Source: Ruania rhizosphaerae (GTDB lineage: Bacteria; Actinomycetota; Actinomycetes; Actinomycetales; Beutenbergiaceae). Taken from it: 64,000 nucleotides of DNA. Location of the stretch: NCBI RefSeq assembly GCF_009805705.1, contig NZ_VSMB01000009.1, positions 1 to 64,000 on the forward strand, read 5' to 3'. The position numbers were made by a program, and so were the translations under genes. Shown in pieces: positions 1-9,611 of this stretch (positions are counted from its first letter, which is position 1; the number at the start of each line of letters is the position of its first letter). The notes below the pieces were generated by a model. The model was given only the letters and a program-made list of their open reading frames with translations, made no database searches and had not been told where the DNA came from.

Positions 1-605
1 GCACCCGCAACGCCGAGTACAAGCGTTCCTGTCACGACAGCTCGATCCGCGTGCCGTTGGCCCTATGCGGCCCGGGCTTCGACGGCGGTGGCCGCGTGGA
101 CCGGCCCGTCAGCACCATCGATCTGCCGCCCACCCTGCTGGATGCGGCCGGGATCACCGTGCCGGAGCAGATGCAGGGCAACTCAATTGTGCCGCTGCTG
201 CGTGATCCAGGTGCTGACTTCCCGCGGGAGGCGTTTGTGCAGGTCAGCGAGTCCGAGTTGGGCCGCACCCTGCGCACCGACCGGTGGAAGTACCACGTGG
301 TGGCCCCGGATACCGATCCGTGGATCGAGCACAGCGCCGATCGCTACGTGGAGGCCGAACTGTATGACCTGGCCAACGATCCCCACGAGCTGCGCAACGT
401 CGCCGGCGTCCCCGCCTTCCGCGAGGTGGCCGACGAGCTCCGGGAACGGCTCCTCGCCCGCATGGTCGCAGCGGGGGAGAAGCCGCCGGTGATCGAGGAG
501 GCGCCGGAGCGCGCTTCGCACGTGCAGCCCGAGACCAGGGCCTACTCAGGTGAGTGGGTGCCGGCCCGGTACGCCCACCAGCAGCCCAGGCGTAGCCAGT
601 TGTGA
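1..605 (+). CDS. Sulfatase, C-terminal fragment (cut by window edge)
   Basis: This is the C-terminal part of a type I sulfatase; its start lies before base 1 and the frame opens at base 3. The visible segment has the usual late-sulfatase features: a run PLALCGPGF resembling the 'P..I..PG' strand, then DLPPTLLDAAGI, a QGNSIVPLL segment, a TDRWKY strand and an ELYDLANDPHELRN segment that is typical of the sulfatase C-terminal subdomain. The catalytic Cys/Ser-x-Pro-x-Arg motif would be upstream and cannot be seen. The gene faces the polysaccharide locus at 2316-17252, which has a second sulfatase, so it probably removes sulfate esters from the same glycan. Substrate is not deducible. Confidence 0.85.
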   Translation, partial: TRNAEYKRSCHDSSIRVPLALCGPGFDGGGRVDRPVSTIDLPPTLLDAAGITVPEQMQGNSIVPLLRDPGADFPREAFVQVSESELGRTLRTDRWKYHVVAPDTDPWIEHSADRYVEAELYDLANDPHELRNVAGVPAFREVADELRERLLARMVAAGEKPPVIEEAPERASHVQPETRAYSGEWVPARYAHQQPRRSQL

Positions 606-657
606 ACGGCCTCATGCTCGCGCGGATCTACTCACTTGGCTTGCCCTTAGACCGTAT

Positions 658-730
658 GAAGATGCCCTTCTTGAGCGGGTGATGCGGACCTTCGACAAGT
701 CGCACTTTCCCAGTTCAGAGGGGCATCTTC
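658..730. repeat. Inverted repeat next to IS remnants
   Basis: A perfect 10-bp inverted repeat, GAAGATGCCC at 658-667 and GGGCATCTTC at 721-730, with weaker pairing continuing inward. It lies between the sulfatase end and the degenerate IS110 gene. It could be the end of a lost insertion sequence, a small non-autonomous element, or a terminator for the sulfatase. No coding sequence is evident in 606-785. Confidence 0.45.
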
Positions 731-785
731 GTGTTCCCACGCCAACCCGCAACGCTCACCGATCGGTGGATTCTCAATGACTTTG

Positions 786-1611
786 TCAAGCCGTTCGGGG
801 CAACGGGTTTCGGGTAGGTGGGGCGAGTTCGAAGGGTCGGTGGTCGCGGAGTAGCGCCCAGAGGACGTCGACGCGTCGACGGGCCAGCGCGATGAGCGCC
901 TGGACGTGTCCGTGGCCCTATCCCCGCTTCTCCTGCTGGGCCTTGGCCGCGACCAGGGCAGTTGCTGCGATCTGGTCCGCGCTGCGGACCTTCCGCTTGG
1001 TCAGCCGGGCCCGCAACCGGGACTCGCCGATCCGGCGGATCGCCTGCGGGGTCTGGTAGCCGGTCAGCAGGGTCAGAGCGCCACGGCTGTGGGCGTAGTC
1101 GAACGCCCGCCTCCAGCGTGGGGAAGTAGCCGCTGAGCACGTCGCGGAGCCGGTTGACCATACGGACCCGGTCACCGACCAGGTCGGTGCGATGGGTCAC
1201 CAGCAGCTGCAGCTCGGTCACCAGCGAGGTGGCGACCTCCACTTCCTGAAGATCGCCTCGGTGACGCAGCGTCTCGGCGATCACGTAGGCGTCGCGGGCG
1301 TTGGTCTTCGCCTCACCCCGGTAGGCGCCGGCCATCTGGTTCACCGTCCGCCCGGGCACGTATCTCACCGACTGACCGTGTGCCGCCAACAGCGCGAGCA
1401 GCAATCCCGACATGGTGCCGGTGACATCGACTCCCCAGACGACCTCATCCGCACGGGCAAGGACCCCGCCGACCGCGTCGAGAATGGTGGCCTCGTCGTT
1501 GGCCACCTTCGTCGACCAGACCGTGGTGCCGGCGTCGTCGAGAAGGCAGACCCAGTGGTGGGCCTTGCCGACATCGATGCCCGCCCACCCGAGCGGGATC
1601 CGTTCCTTCAT
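786..1611 (-). pseudogene. IS110-family transposase, broken and internally deleted
   Basis: The gene opens at ATG 1611 behind a good Shine-Dalgarno (GGAGGAG) with the IS110 DEDD-domain start (MKERIPLGWAGIDVGK) and the later segments NARDAYVIAETLRHRG and LVGDRVRMVNRLRDVL. Near base 1110 the frame shifts; the continuation (AHSRGALTLLTGYQTP) runs in the neighbouring frame to a stop at 918-920. Directly after that stop, in the same frame, comes the family C-terminus (HVQALIALARRRVDVLWALL) ending at 786. The catalytic C-terminal region around the Ser-containing transposase_20 domain is missing, so about 150 codons appear to have been deleted. It cannot encode an active transposase. Confidence 0.85.
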
Positions 1612-1918
1612 CCATCTCCTCCTTCCAGCGCACGAACAATGCCGTGGCCCGAAGGAACACCCCGCCGACAGATCCGTAAACAGCGACCAGGACGCGCAGC
1701 TCAATCAGCAGTCAAGGCGCCCCAGAAGGAGCCGGGCGGCCAATCCATCGGAGCCATCAGGGGCAATCAAGGCTCCGCCACACCCAGCCCTCCCGGGCCA
1801 CCCAAGAACTTACGGATCGAGGCTCAGTACCCGATGGGCCTGCAGACGATATGCCAACTCGGGCCCAACGGATGTCATCGCACCGATTAGTGCCCCAATC
1901 GACATCGTCGAGACCACC
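1612..1918. other. Non-coding remnant stretch between IS fragments
   Basis: I see no convincing gene here. It lies between the IS110 start and the IS3 fragment and is probably debris of old insertions. An 18-bp word beginning GCCAACTCGGGCC occurs at 1853-1870 and again at 1966-1983, inside the tail of the IS3 fragment. Confidence 0.4.
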
Positions 1919-2167
1919 TCACCGCAGGTCAGAACACCGAGGCCCTGAGCCAATCCATCCCGTGAGCCAACTCGGGCCCAACGATTGGTCCTCAACACCG
2001 GGCCCCTCACTACGGGCACGCTCACGATGGACCCACCGGCCTAGCAGTTGCTCACCCAGCCCGAGTTCACGCGCCACATGCGCGATCGGGCGCCCGGTAT
2101 CAACCACCAGCCGTGCAGCCTCAGCCCGGAACTCGGGCGTGTACTTCTTCCTCATCAGGACATCCAT
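1919..2167 (-). pseudogene. IS3-family OrfA fragment
   Basis: From ATG 2167 (or ATG 2155) the reading frame gives about 47 residues of a typical IS3 OrfA helix-turn-helix: RKKYTPEFRAEAARLV, then GRPIAHVARELGLGEQLLGRWV. After RERARSEGP the similarity ends and the frame runs through unrelated sequence to a stop at 1919. The leucine zipper part of OrfA and all of OrfB are absent, so this is a 5' remnant of an insertion sequence, not a working gene. Confidence 0.75.
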
Positions 2168-2315
2168 TCCAGCAGAACCCATCAGATCCCACCTCGATCG
2201 GTGTCCACAACAGGAGGCGAACCCCAAGTCAGGAGGAAGGAGGAGGGCGAGTGTGCGGGTGCGATATATGGATTCCGAGCGCGTCGTGCTGAGCTTGGCT
2301 TCGATTGACCACTGC

Positions 2316-4622
2316 TCAGGCGTGAAGAGTGACTGACCGTGTTTGTCCGGGTACATCTCCTGGCGAAGGCATCACGCACACCGACGTCGAGAATTGACCC
2401 GGATCCACGGTGACGTTTCGACTTCCCACATCCGATGAGGAGATGGCCGAGAACGCGAGTCGGAGACGGAGCGGTTTCGTGCTGCCGGTAGGGTCCGCTA
2501 TGGCGATGCGAGCGTGACGAGCGGTTTGCCAGACCAGGATGACTGAGCATGCGCGCTCTGCTTCGATGCCGGCGACAGAGCCGGCTGCGAAGAAGTTGAC
2601 TGCGGTCAGGTTCAACTCTGGAACGTCGATCGCGTGCACGTCCGGGGTTCGTGCCACGATCCTCGCGCGAGGCTGTTGTACTTCCTCAGCGACCTGCTGG
2701 GGTGAAGCGCCGGGAAGCAATGTGTAGGCGTAGCAACTGGCGGCGCTATTCTTGTGAGGCAGCCATAGAGTGACGAACTCGCGGATGAGGGGTGCCTCGG
2801 GACCATCGAGGTTGAGGCGACGCCACGACCCCTTCCTACGTTCGCGCAGGACGCGCAGCGTAGGGGTGTCGTGAAAGATGTATCCGCCTACGCCTTCGAG
2901 ATGTGCCCATTGAGCCTTCCCGGCAAACATCTGGCGCCCGGCCAGGATTTCGACGCCGTCGAGCAGTAGGACCTGCTGGCTGTCCTGCCCGAGGTTCCGG
3001 TTCTCGACCGTGGTTTCGGCAGGATGCCCAGTCCGTGACGTGATTCCCGATCCGACCGCGACGACGCGGTCGTCCAGGCAGAACCATGATTTGCGTCCGC
3101 GGATCAGGGGGTGTCCATCGGGGGGTGCCATCTCCTCGAGTTCCGTACCGACCACTGAGTACAACTCGTCGAAGATGGCTCCGCCGGCGAACGAGGCTCG
3201 AGCAGGCTTCGCGCGCTGCGCACGGAATTGATCCGGTTTGCTCGGCTGGGGATGGTCGACTGTTGTGCCAGGGAGTCGTCCGAGATCAACGGTTGGCCAG
3301 AACGCGTCATCGAAGTGTTGTCTATCGCCCCCGTACAGATACGTCATCCCGTCCCCGAGGTGGAAGGCAGCCTGATTCTCGCGACCTTTCTCGTACCAGG
3401 CGACAGCCCGCGAGGCCATGGAAATGGTGAGAGTCCATCCCGGTCTGCGGTGAACTGCCCGGGCCATCCCCGGGAAGATCTGTGAGCTAGCCGGCTCCGG
3501 CAGAGCTGTCACGCTGGGATCTAGCAAGAGGTCGCGCATGAGCGCGACCTCTGCGGGCGATCCGTGTAGATGGTGCGGTTCAGGCGATCGCTGCAGCCAT
3601 CCGCAACAGCGGTCGCGCCATGCGCTCTCGCGTTCGATGAGGCCACTTCGGATGAGCCGGAGCATGATGCTGATGAGCAATTGGGCGCGACGGGCGCTGC
3701 TGTTGCGGGGCTCGCCAATCATCCGCCCGCGAACAGCATCCATCATCTGGCCATCGACGATCATCGGGCTGAAGGTGTTATCGACGACCTCAGTCAGGAA
3801 CCTCTGTTCCGTTGTACTCAACGACCACTCAGTACCCGCGGTCAACTCTGTGTAAGACGCAACGGCGTTGAGCAGATCAATGCCGTAGTGGCCTGTGTAT
3901 GGTACTGAATGGTGCTGGATGAAGGATCCGTCGCGATAGAAGCCGTCGCCAGAGTCGACGTACTGAAAGATGCTGTGTCGCCCCTGACCGAGCTGATCCA
4001 CGAGCGCGCCGTACCCACGCTGGAGTTGAGAATTGTCACCGGCAAGAACTTCCCGAAGCATATGATTGTACGCCTTGTCGGCTCTGTTGGCACCGGTCTC
4101 CGGTACGTGAGGGAGCTTAGTTCGTACCGAGGGTTCGGGGACGAAATGATCGTAGGTATCGAGATAGTTGGTGAGCGCGACAGGGTCGAGGGCATCTTTG
4201 ACCAGTGCGCACGTCTCGAGCATGGCTCGTGGGGATCCGATCTCATTGAAGTACCAGTTCCCGAAAGGGTGGCGTCCAGGATGATAGGCGCGTGCATGTG
4301 TGACAGCTAGCCCTTGCAGAACTTGCCGAAGGATTCTGGCATCGTTGTTGAACTGTGAGGATGGTGTGCGCCATGCCAGAGCCAAGCACCGGAGGTTCCG
4401 ATAGGTTTGCCAGATGCTCTGCGAGGCGGCATATGACTCTTCGCGCATCAAAGGGAGCCCTGTGAAGAATCCCGCCCCACTGGCCTCAATAGCGTCGAGC
4501 ACTGCCGACGCTCGGCGATCTACGGCGGCTACTGCCGAAGCGACTGCGGCGTCGGTGGGGTCGCTACCTGGGCCGACTACCGCTTCGTACCAAGCACGGA
4601 GCATTGATTCAGGCGTCTTCAT
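2316..4622 (-). CDS. Polysaccharide lyase family 8 (hyaluronate/chondroitin/xanthan lyase type)
   Basis: Lyases of this family cleave uronate-containing polysaccharides by beta-elimination. The 768-residue protein has the alpha/alpha-toroid signature NWYFNEIG (about 122-129), the catalytic Asn in TGANR (N179), and the motif DGFYRDGSFIQH with His237 and Tyr246 spaced as in known PL8 enzymes, followed by the beta-sandwich half. The start ATG 4622 overlaps the upstream gene's stop as ATGA, indicating translational coupling; a longer frame upstream is not credible. Unlike most PL8 enzymes no signal peptide is visible, so it may act on oligosaccharides in the cytoplasm or be exported by another route. 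Base composition is visibly less GC-rich than the housekeeping genes. Exact substrate is unknown. Confidence 0.92.
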   Translation of the reverse strand: MKTPESMLRAWYEAVVGPGSDPTDAAVASAVAAVDRRASAVLDAIEASGAGFFTGLPLMREESYAASQSIWQTYRNLRCLALAWRTPSSQFNNDARILRQVLQGLAVTHARAYHPGRHPFGNWYFNEIGSPRAMLETCALVKDALDPVALTNYLDTYDHFVPEPSVRTKLPHVPETGANRADKAYNHMLREVLAGDNSQLQRGYGALVDQLGQGRHSIFQYVDSGDGFYRDGSFIQHHSVPYTGHYGIDLLNAVASYTELTAGTEWSLSTTEQRFLTEVVDNTFSPMIVDGQMMDAVRGRMIGEPRNSSARRAQLLISIMLRLIRSGLIERESAWRDRCCGWLQRSPEPHHLHGSPAEVALMRDLLLDPSVTALPEPASSQIFPGMARAVHRRPGWTLTISMASRAVAWYEKGRENQAAFHLGDGMTYLYGGDRQHFDDAFWPTVDLGRLPGTTVDHPQPSKPDQFRAQRAKPARASFAGGAIFDELYSVVGTELEEMAPPDGHPLIRGRKSWFCLDDRVVAVGSGITSRTGHPAETTVENRNLGQDSQQVLLLDGVEILAGRQMFAGKAQWAHLEGVGGYIFHDTPTLRVLRERRKGSWRRLNLDGPEAPLIREFVTLWLPHKNSAASCYAYTLLPGASPQQVAEEVQQPRARIVARTPDVHAIDVPELNLTAVNFFAAGSVAGIEAERACSVILVWQTARHARIAIADPTGSTKPLRLRLAFSAISSSDVGSRNVTVDPGQFSTSVCVMPSPGDVPGQTRSVTLHA

Positions 4623-7600
4623 CTGCTGCTTTCGTCGATCGCAGTGCGAATAAGTGTGACGTACTCGAGCGGTGCCAGGTGCCCTTCGTGCATCCAATCG
4701 AGGGCCACGGTACGTACTTCGTGAACCAGTTCGTTCTGGTCGAATGGTCTGCGGTCGTCGAGAACATCCATGAATGTGCATCCGTCTACGCGCTGATAGT
4801 TCGGCACGTCCGTCTCCGAAGATCCGATTGCGATGACCTCCTCATCGCTATGCGTGCCGCAGACGAATGCGACCGTGTAGATCGTGTGAACTCGACGGTT
4901 GTCGGAGATGACTACGACTGACGTAGTCCCGTCCCGCTGTTGGGCGGGAGAGATATGGAGGCTGGCGTCGGCATCCGTCGTCGCGGCATCGACGGTTGGT
5001 AGAGGATCGCCAGGCGCAAGTTCAACGACATAGTCGGTGACGGATGGATCGAATCCTTCGAGTGGCTCGGTGTCCATGGTGAGGGTCGCGAGCGTGGTGT
5101 CGTGCCCCTCAGTCGATGCTCGGAGGGAGTCGACCCAGAAAGTCCCTGGACCCGCCTGCCATTCCACGGTCTCGATTGATGCTACGGGGTGTCGGAATGG
5201 CACATCGGATGCGAGCAGGTCTCCGTTCAATTCGACATCCAGCATTTGTGTTGTTGTGTCCACGTGGACATCGAGTTCGTGCCAACGGTCGGCGTCGTAG
5301 GTCCCGATCTTCGTCCGGTTTCCGTCCGCGTCGACGATTCTAATCGATCCGTTGTTCACGAACCACAGGTGGAGTGCTTGTTCTCCACGATCTGCCGCGC
5401 TCAGCCTCACGATGAACTGTGCGGTCGTCTGGTCTGGCCGGAATCGCATCGTGTATGTGAGTTGTCCGCTTCCGGGAGGAAGGTCGCCGAGGAGATGAAA
5501 GAGCGTTGCTGAACTGTCGATCTGAAGGGACTGGCTGTCGCTGTAGCCGTCCTCGACGATGTACGTCTCACCATTCTCTGGAGTGAAGGTGCGCAGGCCC
5601 TCGGGCATCTCGCCGATCGGCTCATCGTTGAAGTCGAGCGAAGTGTGCAGGGGGGCATGGCGACTGTCGTTGAACACTTGTAGGCCGTCGCGGAGCACGG
5701 ACAAGGCCGCACTGACTTGATTCTCCGTGGCGGTACTCCCGAGGTCGAGAACATCGTTCGCGTGGTCCACGTGACCTTGGAGATCGGTGACGGCCCCTGC
5801 GGGGTACTCACCGGTGTCATCCCCCGTGACGCTCGTAGCGAGGTAGGCCGTCGCGATCGTCGTCTCATTTTCGAGCGTTGCCAAGGTCTCGGCGGCGGCA
5901 GGTTCCGGATCAAGTGGCTCCAACTGGACGTCCGTGAACGTTGCTTGTGAGATGCCTGCTGTGTCGAACGCCGCGTTCCAGATACCGACTTCGATCGTCT
6001 CGCCCAGGTCGAGGGTCGCTTGCCCGGATTCGATCCACTCAGTCCCATCAAGGTAGGACGAGGTCACCAGGCCATCGCGATAGGTCAACCTGAGCGTGGC
6101 AGGAAAGGAGAGGTAGGGATTGCCTGAGACGTTCGTCGTCCTGCTTCCGGTCTCACTGCGAACCCCGACTGGCATCGCGCCTCCAGGGCGCACCCGTGGG
6201 GCCACCACAACAGAGGAAGAGGCGAGGTCATCGCGGATCATCAGACCCGCCATGGAGTTGACATGTACCTGGCTTACGGACTCGAGGGTTGCTGTGAGGG
6301 AGAATCCGTCGGGGTAGTCCGTCGGTGAGACGGTGCGGTGCACAAGATGGGCCGCGTCTGCCGTACCCCAGGCATCGCGCGCATTGGTAGCAAGCGTGAA
6401 GCGACCGTCGTCGTAGTCGAGGTAGGTTTCCGGATCGCTCCACGTTCCGACTTCGGTCGACGTCCAGCCCGTCGGAGCAGGGCTTTCACCTACTACGTAG
6501 GCACTGGTCTGGGTAGTGACCTCGAGACCGTCCACCTCGGCCGCGACGCGTATGCGTGCCGTTCCCGGTGCGAGGCCGTTGATCGTCCCTTCGGAGTTGA
6601 CGGTTGCGACGCTTTGGTCACTACTGGAGTAGGTCACCTGCATCACTGAAGGATCGATGGAGCTGCCATCTGACCATGTGCCCGTGACGTCGACCGATGC
6701 GGTAGCGCCGACGGCAATGCCGAGGGCACTGTTCTGCGCGTCGAGGGTGTCGAGGACGCGGTCCTTGACGGCGATCTCGATTGTATCGACGAGCGTCTGT
6801 GAACCTGTGTCGACTGTGGCCGTGATGGTTGCCTGGCCTGTTTGGTGTGCTGTCACCACTGCATCGGTAACCGACGCGACAGCCGAGTTACTGGAGGTGA
6901 AGGTGACATTGTCTGGGTCGAGAAGGTCGACTATGCCCATCGTCGACTCCTGTATTGTTCGCAGGCTGGTCTCCTGGTCGACGGCGAGGGTTGCTTCCTC
7001 GTCTGTGGTCACCGAGATCGAACTCGGAGTGTCACCGACGAGGACAGGAATCGATACCTCGACGGTAGCCCCATCGGCGGTCGCCGATGCCGTAATCGCA
7101 GTCGCACCGACGCTGTGACCACTCACCCGGCCTGTGGCATCCACTGTTGCCACGGTGGGATCGGCGCTTGTGAACGTCACAGCATAGTCCTCGGCAGAGA
7201 GCAGTAGCCCGTGTTCGTCCCGCGCAACGATCTCCAGATCTGCTTCCGTACCTACTTCAAGGGCGACCTGGGTCGGGTCCTCGCCAGCAGTTGCATGGAG
7301 CCGAGCCAGCGGACCGGCGTCGAATCGGTCGGTGGTAGTGCCGATCTGGGATAGATCGATGTTCTCGATGCCGAGGGCGAAAGCAGGGGAGAACGGCGAG
7401 AGGGTGTAGTCACCCGACTCCGGGTCGCGGAACTGTGGATCGGTGAACTCGGAGTGTTGGTCAAACTGAGAGTCGCGGAAGAGTAGCCAGTCTCCTCCGT
7501 CGAGAACTCCAGATAGCCCAGTCACGCGGTACTCGTCGGCGACGTGATAGAAGACATTGTCGTCGGAGTGCTCCAAGCTGTCAGGTTCATAATTGAGGAA

Positions 7601-9442
7601 ATCGTAGAACGCTGCCCCATCGGACTCGAGATAACTCACGTTGCGTGTGTATCGGTGCGCTACGGCATCGTTGTTGCCGTGCTGCATGTTGGCGATGGCC
7701 ATAGCGGATGGGGTGTGAGAGTTCTCGATGAGGAAGTTGTTTTCCAGAGAGTTGTAGTGCCCCTTGATGGCGATTGGCCCATGGTGGGAAGAGTCGCTAG
7801 GTGCTCCGATGTCGTGGATGACATTGAAGCGAGCCGTGGCGTAAGTGTTCTCATTGTCGAGATAGATTCCGTAGGACGGGCCGCGATGCACCAGCTCCGC
7901 GCTGTAGTCGTGGATGCGGTTGTTCTCGATCACGTTACCGGGGCCGGTGGTGGTGAACGTGATCCCACCGGCATCGTCTGAGTTCTGCAGGACGCGTGAT
8001 ATGTCGTTGTATCTGACGATGTTGTCGCGACTGGTGAGTTCATGCGCCATGTCTGGGAAGCGACCTCCCTTCGCCCCGATTCCGTAGCGCGGCATGTCAT
8101 GGATCACGTTGTGCTCGACAATGTTCTCGCCGCTTTGGTGCAGGAAGATTCCTCCCGCGTGCCCAACCAGGTCGCCGTCATGGTGTAGATAGTTGTTGGA
8201 GATGAGGTTCGACCGGTTGTCGTAGACTTGGTCGCCATTTCCATCGAATGTGCCACTGATGGTTCCCATTGCGAGGATGCCGTGATATCCGGCGCCCGAT
8301 ATCTCGTTTCCCGAGACGGTGATGTCCTGGGCGTATCGGTGGAGCGACACTCCATTCAGTCCAGCATTTGAAATGTTGTTGTTGACGACGCCAATGTCTT
8401 GCGCGTTCTCGATGTAGATGATTCCTGGCGTGTTGTCGTCGGCAGGTCGGTTCCATTCGATGTCATGGGTCTCACTGAAATAGCGGGTGAAGGATGAGGT
8501 ACTGAGCTGCAGTCCTTCGATCCGAACATTCTCGATCGGCAGTTCCGGTGTCGAGCCATGGAGGGAGATGATCCTGTCCGTCGTTGGTGCCACGATCGTC
8601 GATGTGGATAGGTCAGACGTGGGCCAGTAGTAGAGGTAGCCGTCCGACTCGTCAAGGAAGAACTCACCCGGACTGTCGAGTGCCTCACGGAAGCCTTGGA
8701 CGAAGTACCGTGCGTTGTCGTCTTGACGGATCGGACGAAACAGGTCTTCGGAAACTGTGACCGTGTTCGACTCCTGGTCGATCGTTGCTATTTCGATGGT
8801 GTCCATGAAGAACGGCCGAGTCCAGATGGTGACCTGCGCCCCTGCGGGCGGTGACCAAGCTGGAAGGTCGCCCTGCGTACGAAAGTCGCGCCACCCGTCC
8901 GGAGTGCCCTCGGTGTAGAGATAGCCATCGTTCGGGAACCGAGCCTTGGTTTGGCGTTCTCCGTCAACAAACACTTGCTCGAACGTCCACTCGCCGGCGG
9001 CGACCTCTGGCAGGTGGATTCGCTGGATGTCAGGGTGATCGGTAGCTTCCCAGGTCCCCTCGATCGGTTTGCCGCCCACCAGCTCTGGCGTAGCGCCGTC
9101 TGCGTTCGTCCAGGTGATGGTGTGCCCGTCTCGACCTGAGTCTTGTTCGTCGAGGTGAAGGCTGTCTTCGAGGTAGTACGTGCCGTCATGCAGGAGTACT
9201 TGTATGTCCGCCGTCATGCCCGAACTCACCTCTGTCCGGACATGGTCGCGTGCCTCAGAGAGTGTCGGGAACGGGTGTGCAGCCGATCCGTCTGCTGTGG
9301 CGGCATCGCTGTCAGGTGAGACATGGATCTCGAGCGACGAGGTAGCCGGTAGCGCGTCTGACGGTTGAGCGCCTGCGAGAGCGCCTGCCGATGCAAGCGC
9401 CGCGGTGATAACGATGGCGATGGGTGATCGGTTCAAGTGCAC
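4619..9442 (-). CDS. Very large secreted beta-helix enzyme, GH141-like, with Ig-like and sandwich domains
   Basis: A 1607-residue exported protein. After an N-terminal signal peptide (residues 1-30, AALASAGALAGAQP) comes a right-handed beta-helix region (about 35-720) beginning with HVSPDSD and FPTLSEARDHV, then FEQVFVDGERQTKARFPNDG and many Asn-rich turns. This arrangement resembles GH141 alpha-L-fucosidase/xylanase-type proteins (inference). Three BIG2-like domains follow (about 735-1000, each with a VATV.. or VASV.. core), then a laminin-G-like sandwich, a FIVAR-like helical segment, a second sandwich, a cadherin-like beta-sandwich (SVTDYVVEL) and a short helical C-terminal tail. No LPxTG sorting signal is present. 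The start GTG 9442 follows a GGAAGG Shine-Dalgarno. A perfect GntR-type operator lies at 9507-9517. It is coupled to the PL8 gene. Confidence 0.8.
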   Translation of the reverse strand: MHLNRSPIAIVITAALASAGALAGAQPSDALPATSSLEIHVSPDSDAATADGSAAHPFPTLSEARDHVRTEVSSGMTADIQVLLHDGTYYLEDSLHLDEQDSGRDGHTITWTNADGATPELVGGKPIEGTWEATDHPDIQRIHLPEVAAGEWTFEQVFVDGERQTKARFPNDGYLYTEGTPDGWRDFRTQGDLPAWSPPAGAQVTIWTRPFFMDTIEIATIDQESNTVTVSEDLFRPIRQDDNARYFVQGFREALDSPGEFFLDESDGYLYYWPTSDLSTSTIVAPTTDRIISLHGSTPELPIENVRIEGLQLSTSSFTRYFSETHDIEWNRPADDNTPGIIYIENAQDIGVVNNNISNAGLNGVSLHRYAQDITVSGNEISGAGYHGILAMGTISGTFDGNGDQVYDNRSNLISNNYLHHDGDLVGHAGGIFLHQSGENIVEHNVIHDMPRYGIGAKGGRFPDMAHELTSRDNIVRYNDISRVLQNSDDAGGITFTTTGPGNVIENNRIHDYSAELVHRGPSYGIYLDNENTYATARFNVIHDIGAPSDSSHHGPIAIKGHYNSLENNFLIENSHTPSAMAIANMQHGNNDAVAHRYTRNVSYLESDGAAFYDFLNYEPDSLEHSDDNVFYHVADEYRVTGLSGVLDGGDWLLFRDSQFDQHSEFTDPQFRDPESGDYTLSPFSPAFALGIENIDLSQIGTTTDRFDAGPLARLHATAGEDPTQVALEVGTEADLEIVARDEHGLLLSAEDYAVTFTSADPTVATVDATGRVSGHSVGATAITASATADGATVEVSIPVLVGDTPSSISVTTDEEATLAVDQETSLRTIQESTMGIVDLLDPDNVTFTSSNSAVASVTDAVVTAHQTGQATITATVDTGSQTLVDTIEIAVKDRVLDTLDAQNSALGIAVGATASVDVTGTWSDGSSIDPSVMQVTYSSSDQSVATVNSEGTINGLAPGTARIRVAAEVDGLEVTTQTSAYVVGESPAPTGWTSTEVGTWSDPETYLDYDDGRFTLATNARDAWGTADAAHLVHRTVSPTDYPDGFSLTATLESVSQVHVNSMAGLMIRDDLASSSVVVAPRVRPGGAMPVGVRSETGSRTTNVSGNPYLSFPATLRLTYRDGLVTSSYLDGTEWIESGQATLDLGETIEVGIWNAAFDTAGISQATFTDVQLEPLDPEPAAAETLATLENETTIATAYLATSVTGDDTGEYPAGAVTDLQGHVDHANDVLDLGSTATENQVSAALSVLRDGLQVFNDSRHAPLHTSLDFNDEPIGEMPEGLRTFTPENGETYIVEDGYSDSQSLQIDSSATLFHLLGDLPPGSGQLTYTMRFRPDQTTAQFIVRLSAADRGEQALHLWFVNNGSIRIVDADGNRTKIGTYDADRWHELDVHVDTTTQMLDVELNGDLLASDVPFRHPVASIETVEWQAGPGTFWVDSLRASTEGHDTTLATLTMDTEPLEGFDPSVTDYVVELAPGDPLPTVDAATTDADASLHISPAQQRDGTTSVVVISDNRRVHTIYTVAFVCGTHSDEEVIAIGSSETDVPNYQRVDGCTFMDVLDDRRPFDQNELVHEVRTVALDWMHEGHLAPLEYVTLIRTAIDESSR

Positions 9443-9506
9443 GTTCAGCCTTCCGTAGCGAGCGTCGATGCTCGGCCATAGATAGAGCGGTCACCCGGTA
9501 CCCGGG

Positions 9507-9517
9507 TTGTCCGACAA
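9507..9517. promoter_or_regulatory. Candidate GntR operator before the beta-helix gene
   Basis: TTGTCCGACAA is a perfect 5-1-5 palindrome in the gap between the lactonase stop and the beta-helix start. It is the most symmetric of four related sites in this locus (see 14831, 14932 and 16511). Confidence 0.6.
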
Positions 9518-9611
9518 GTAGAGTACTGCGTGTCTCTGTATCGCGTCAATCGCTTTCTGCGTCGAGATTGGTGCGTCTGATTGGTGTGGCCGATGAGATG
9601 CGTACGGATTG

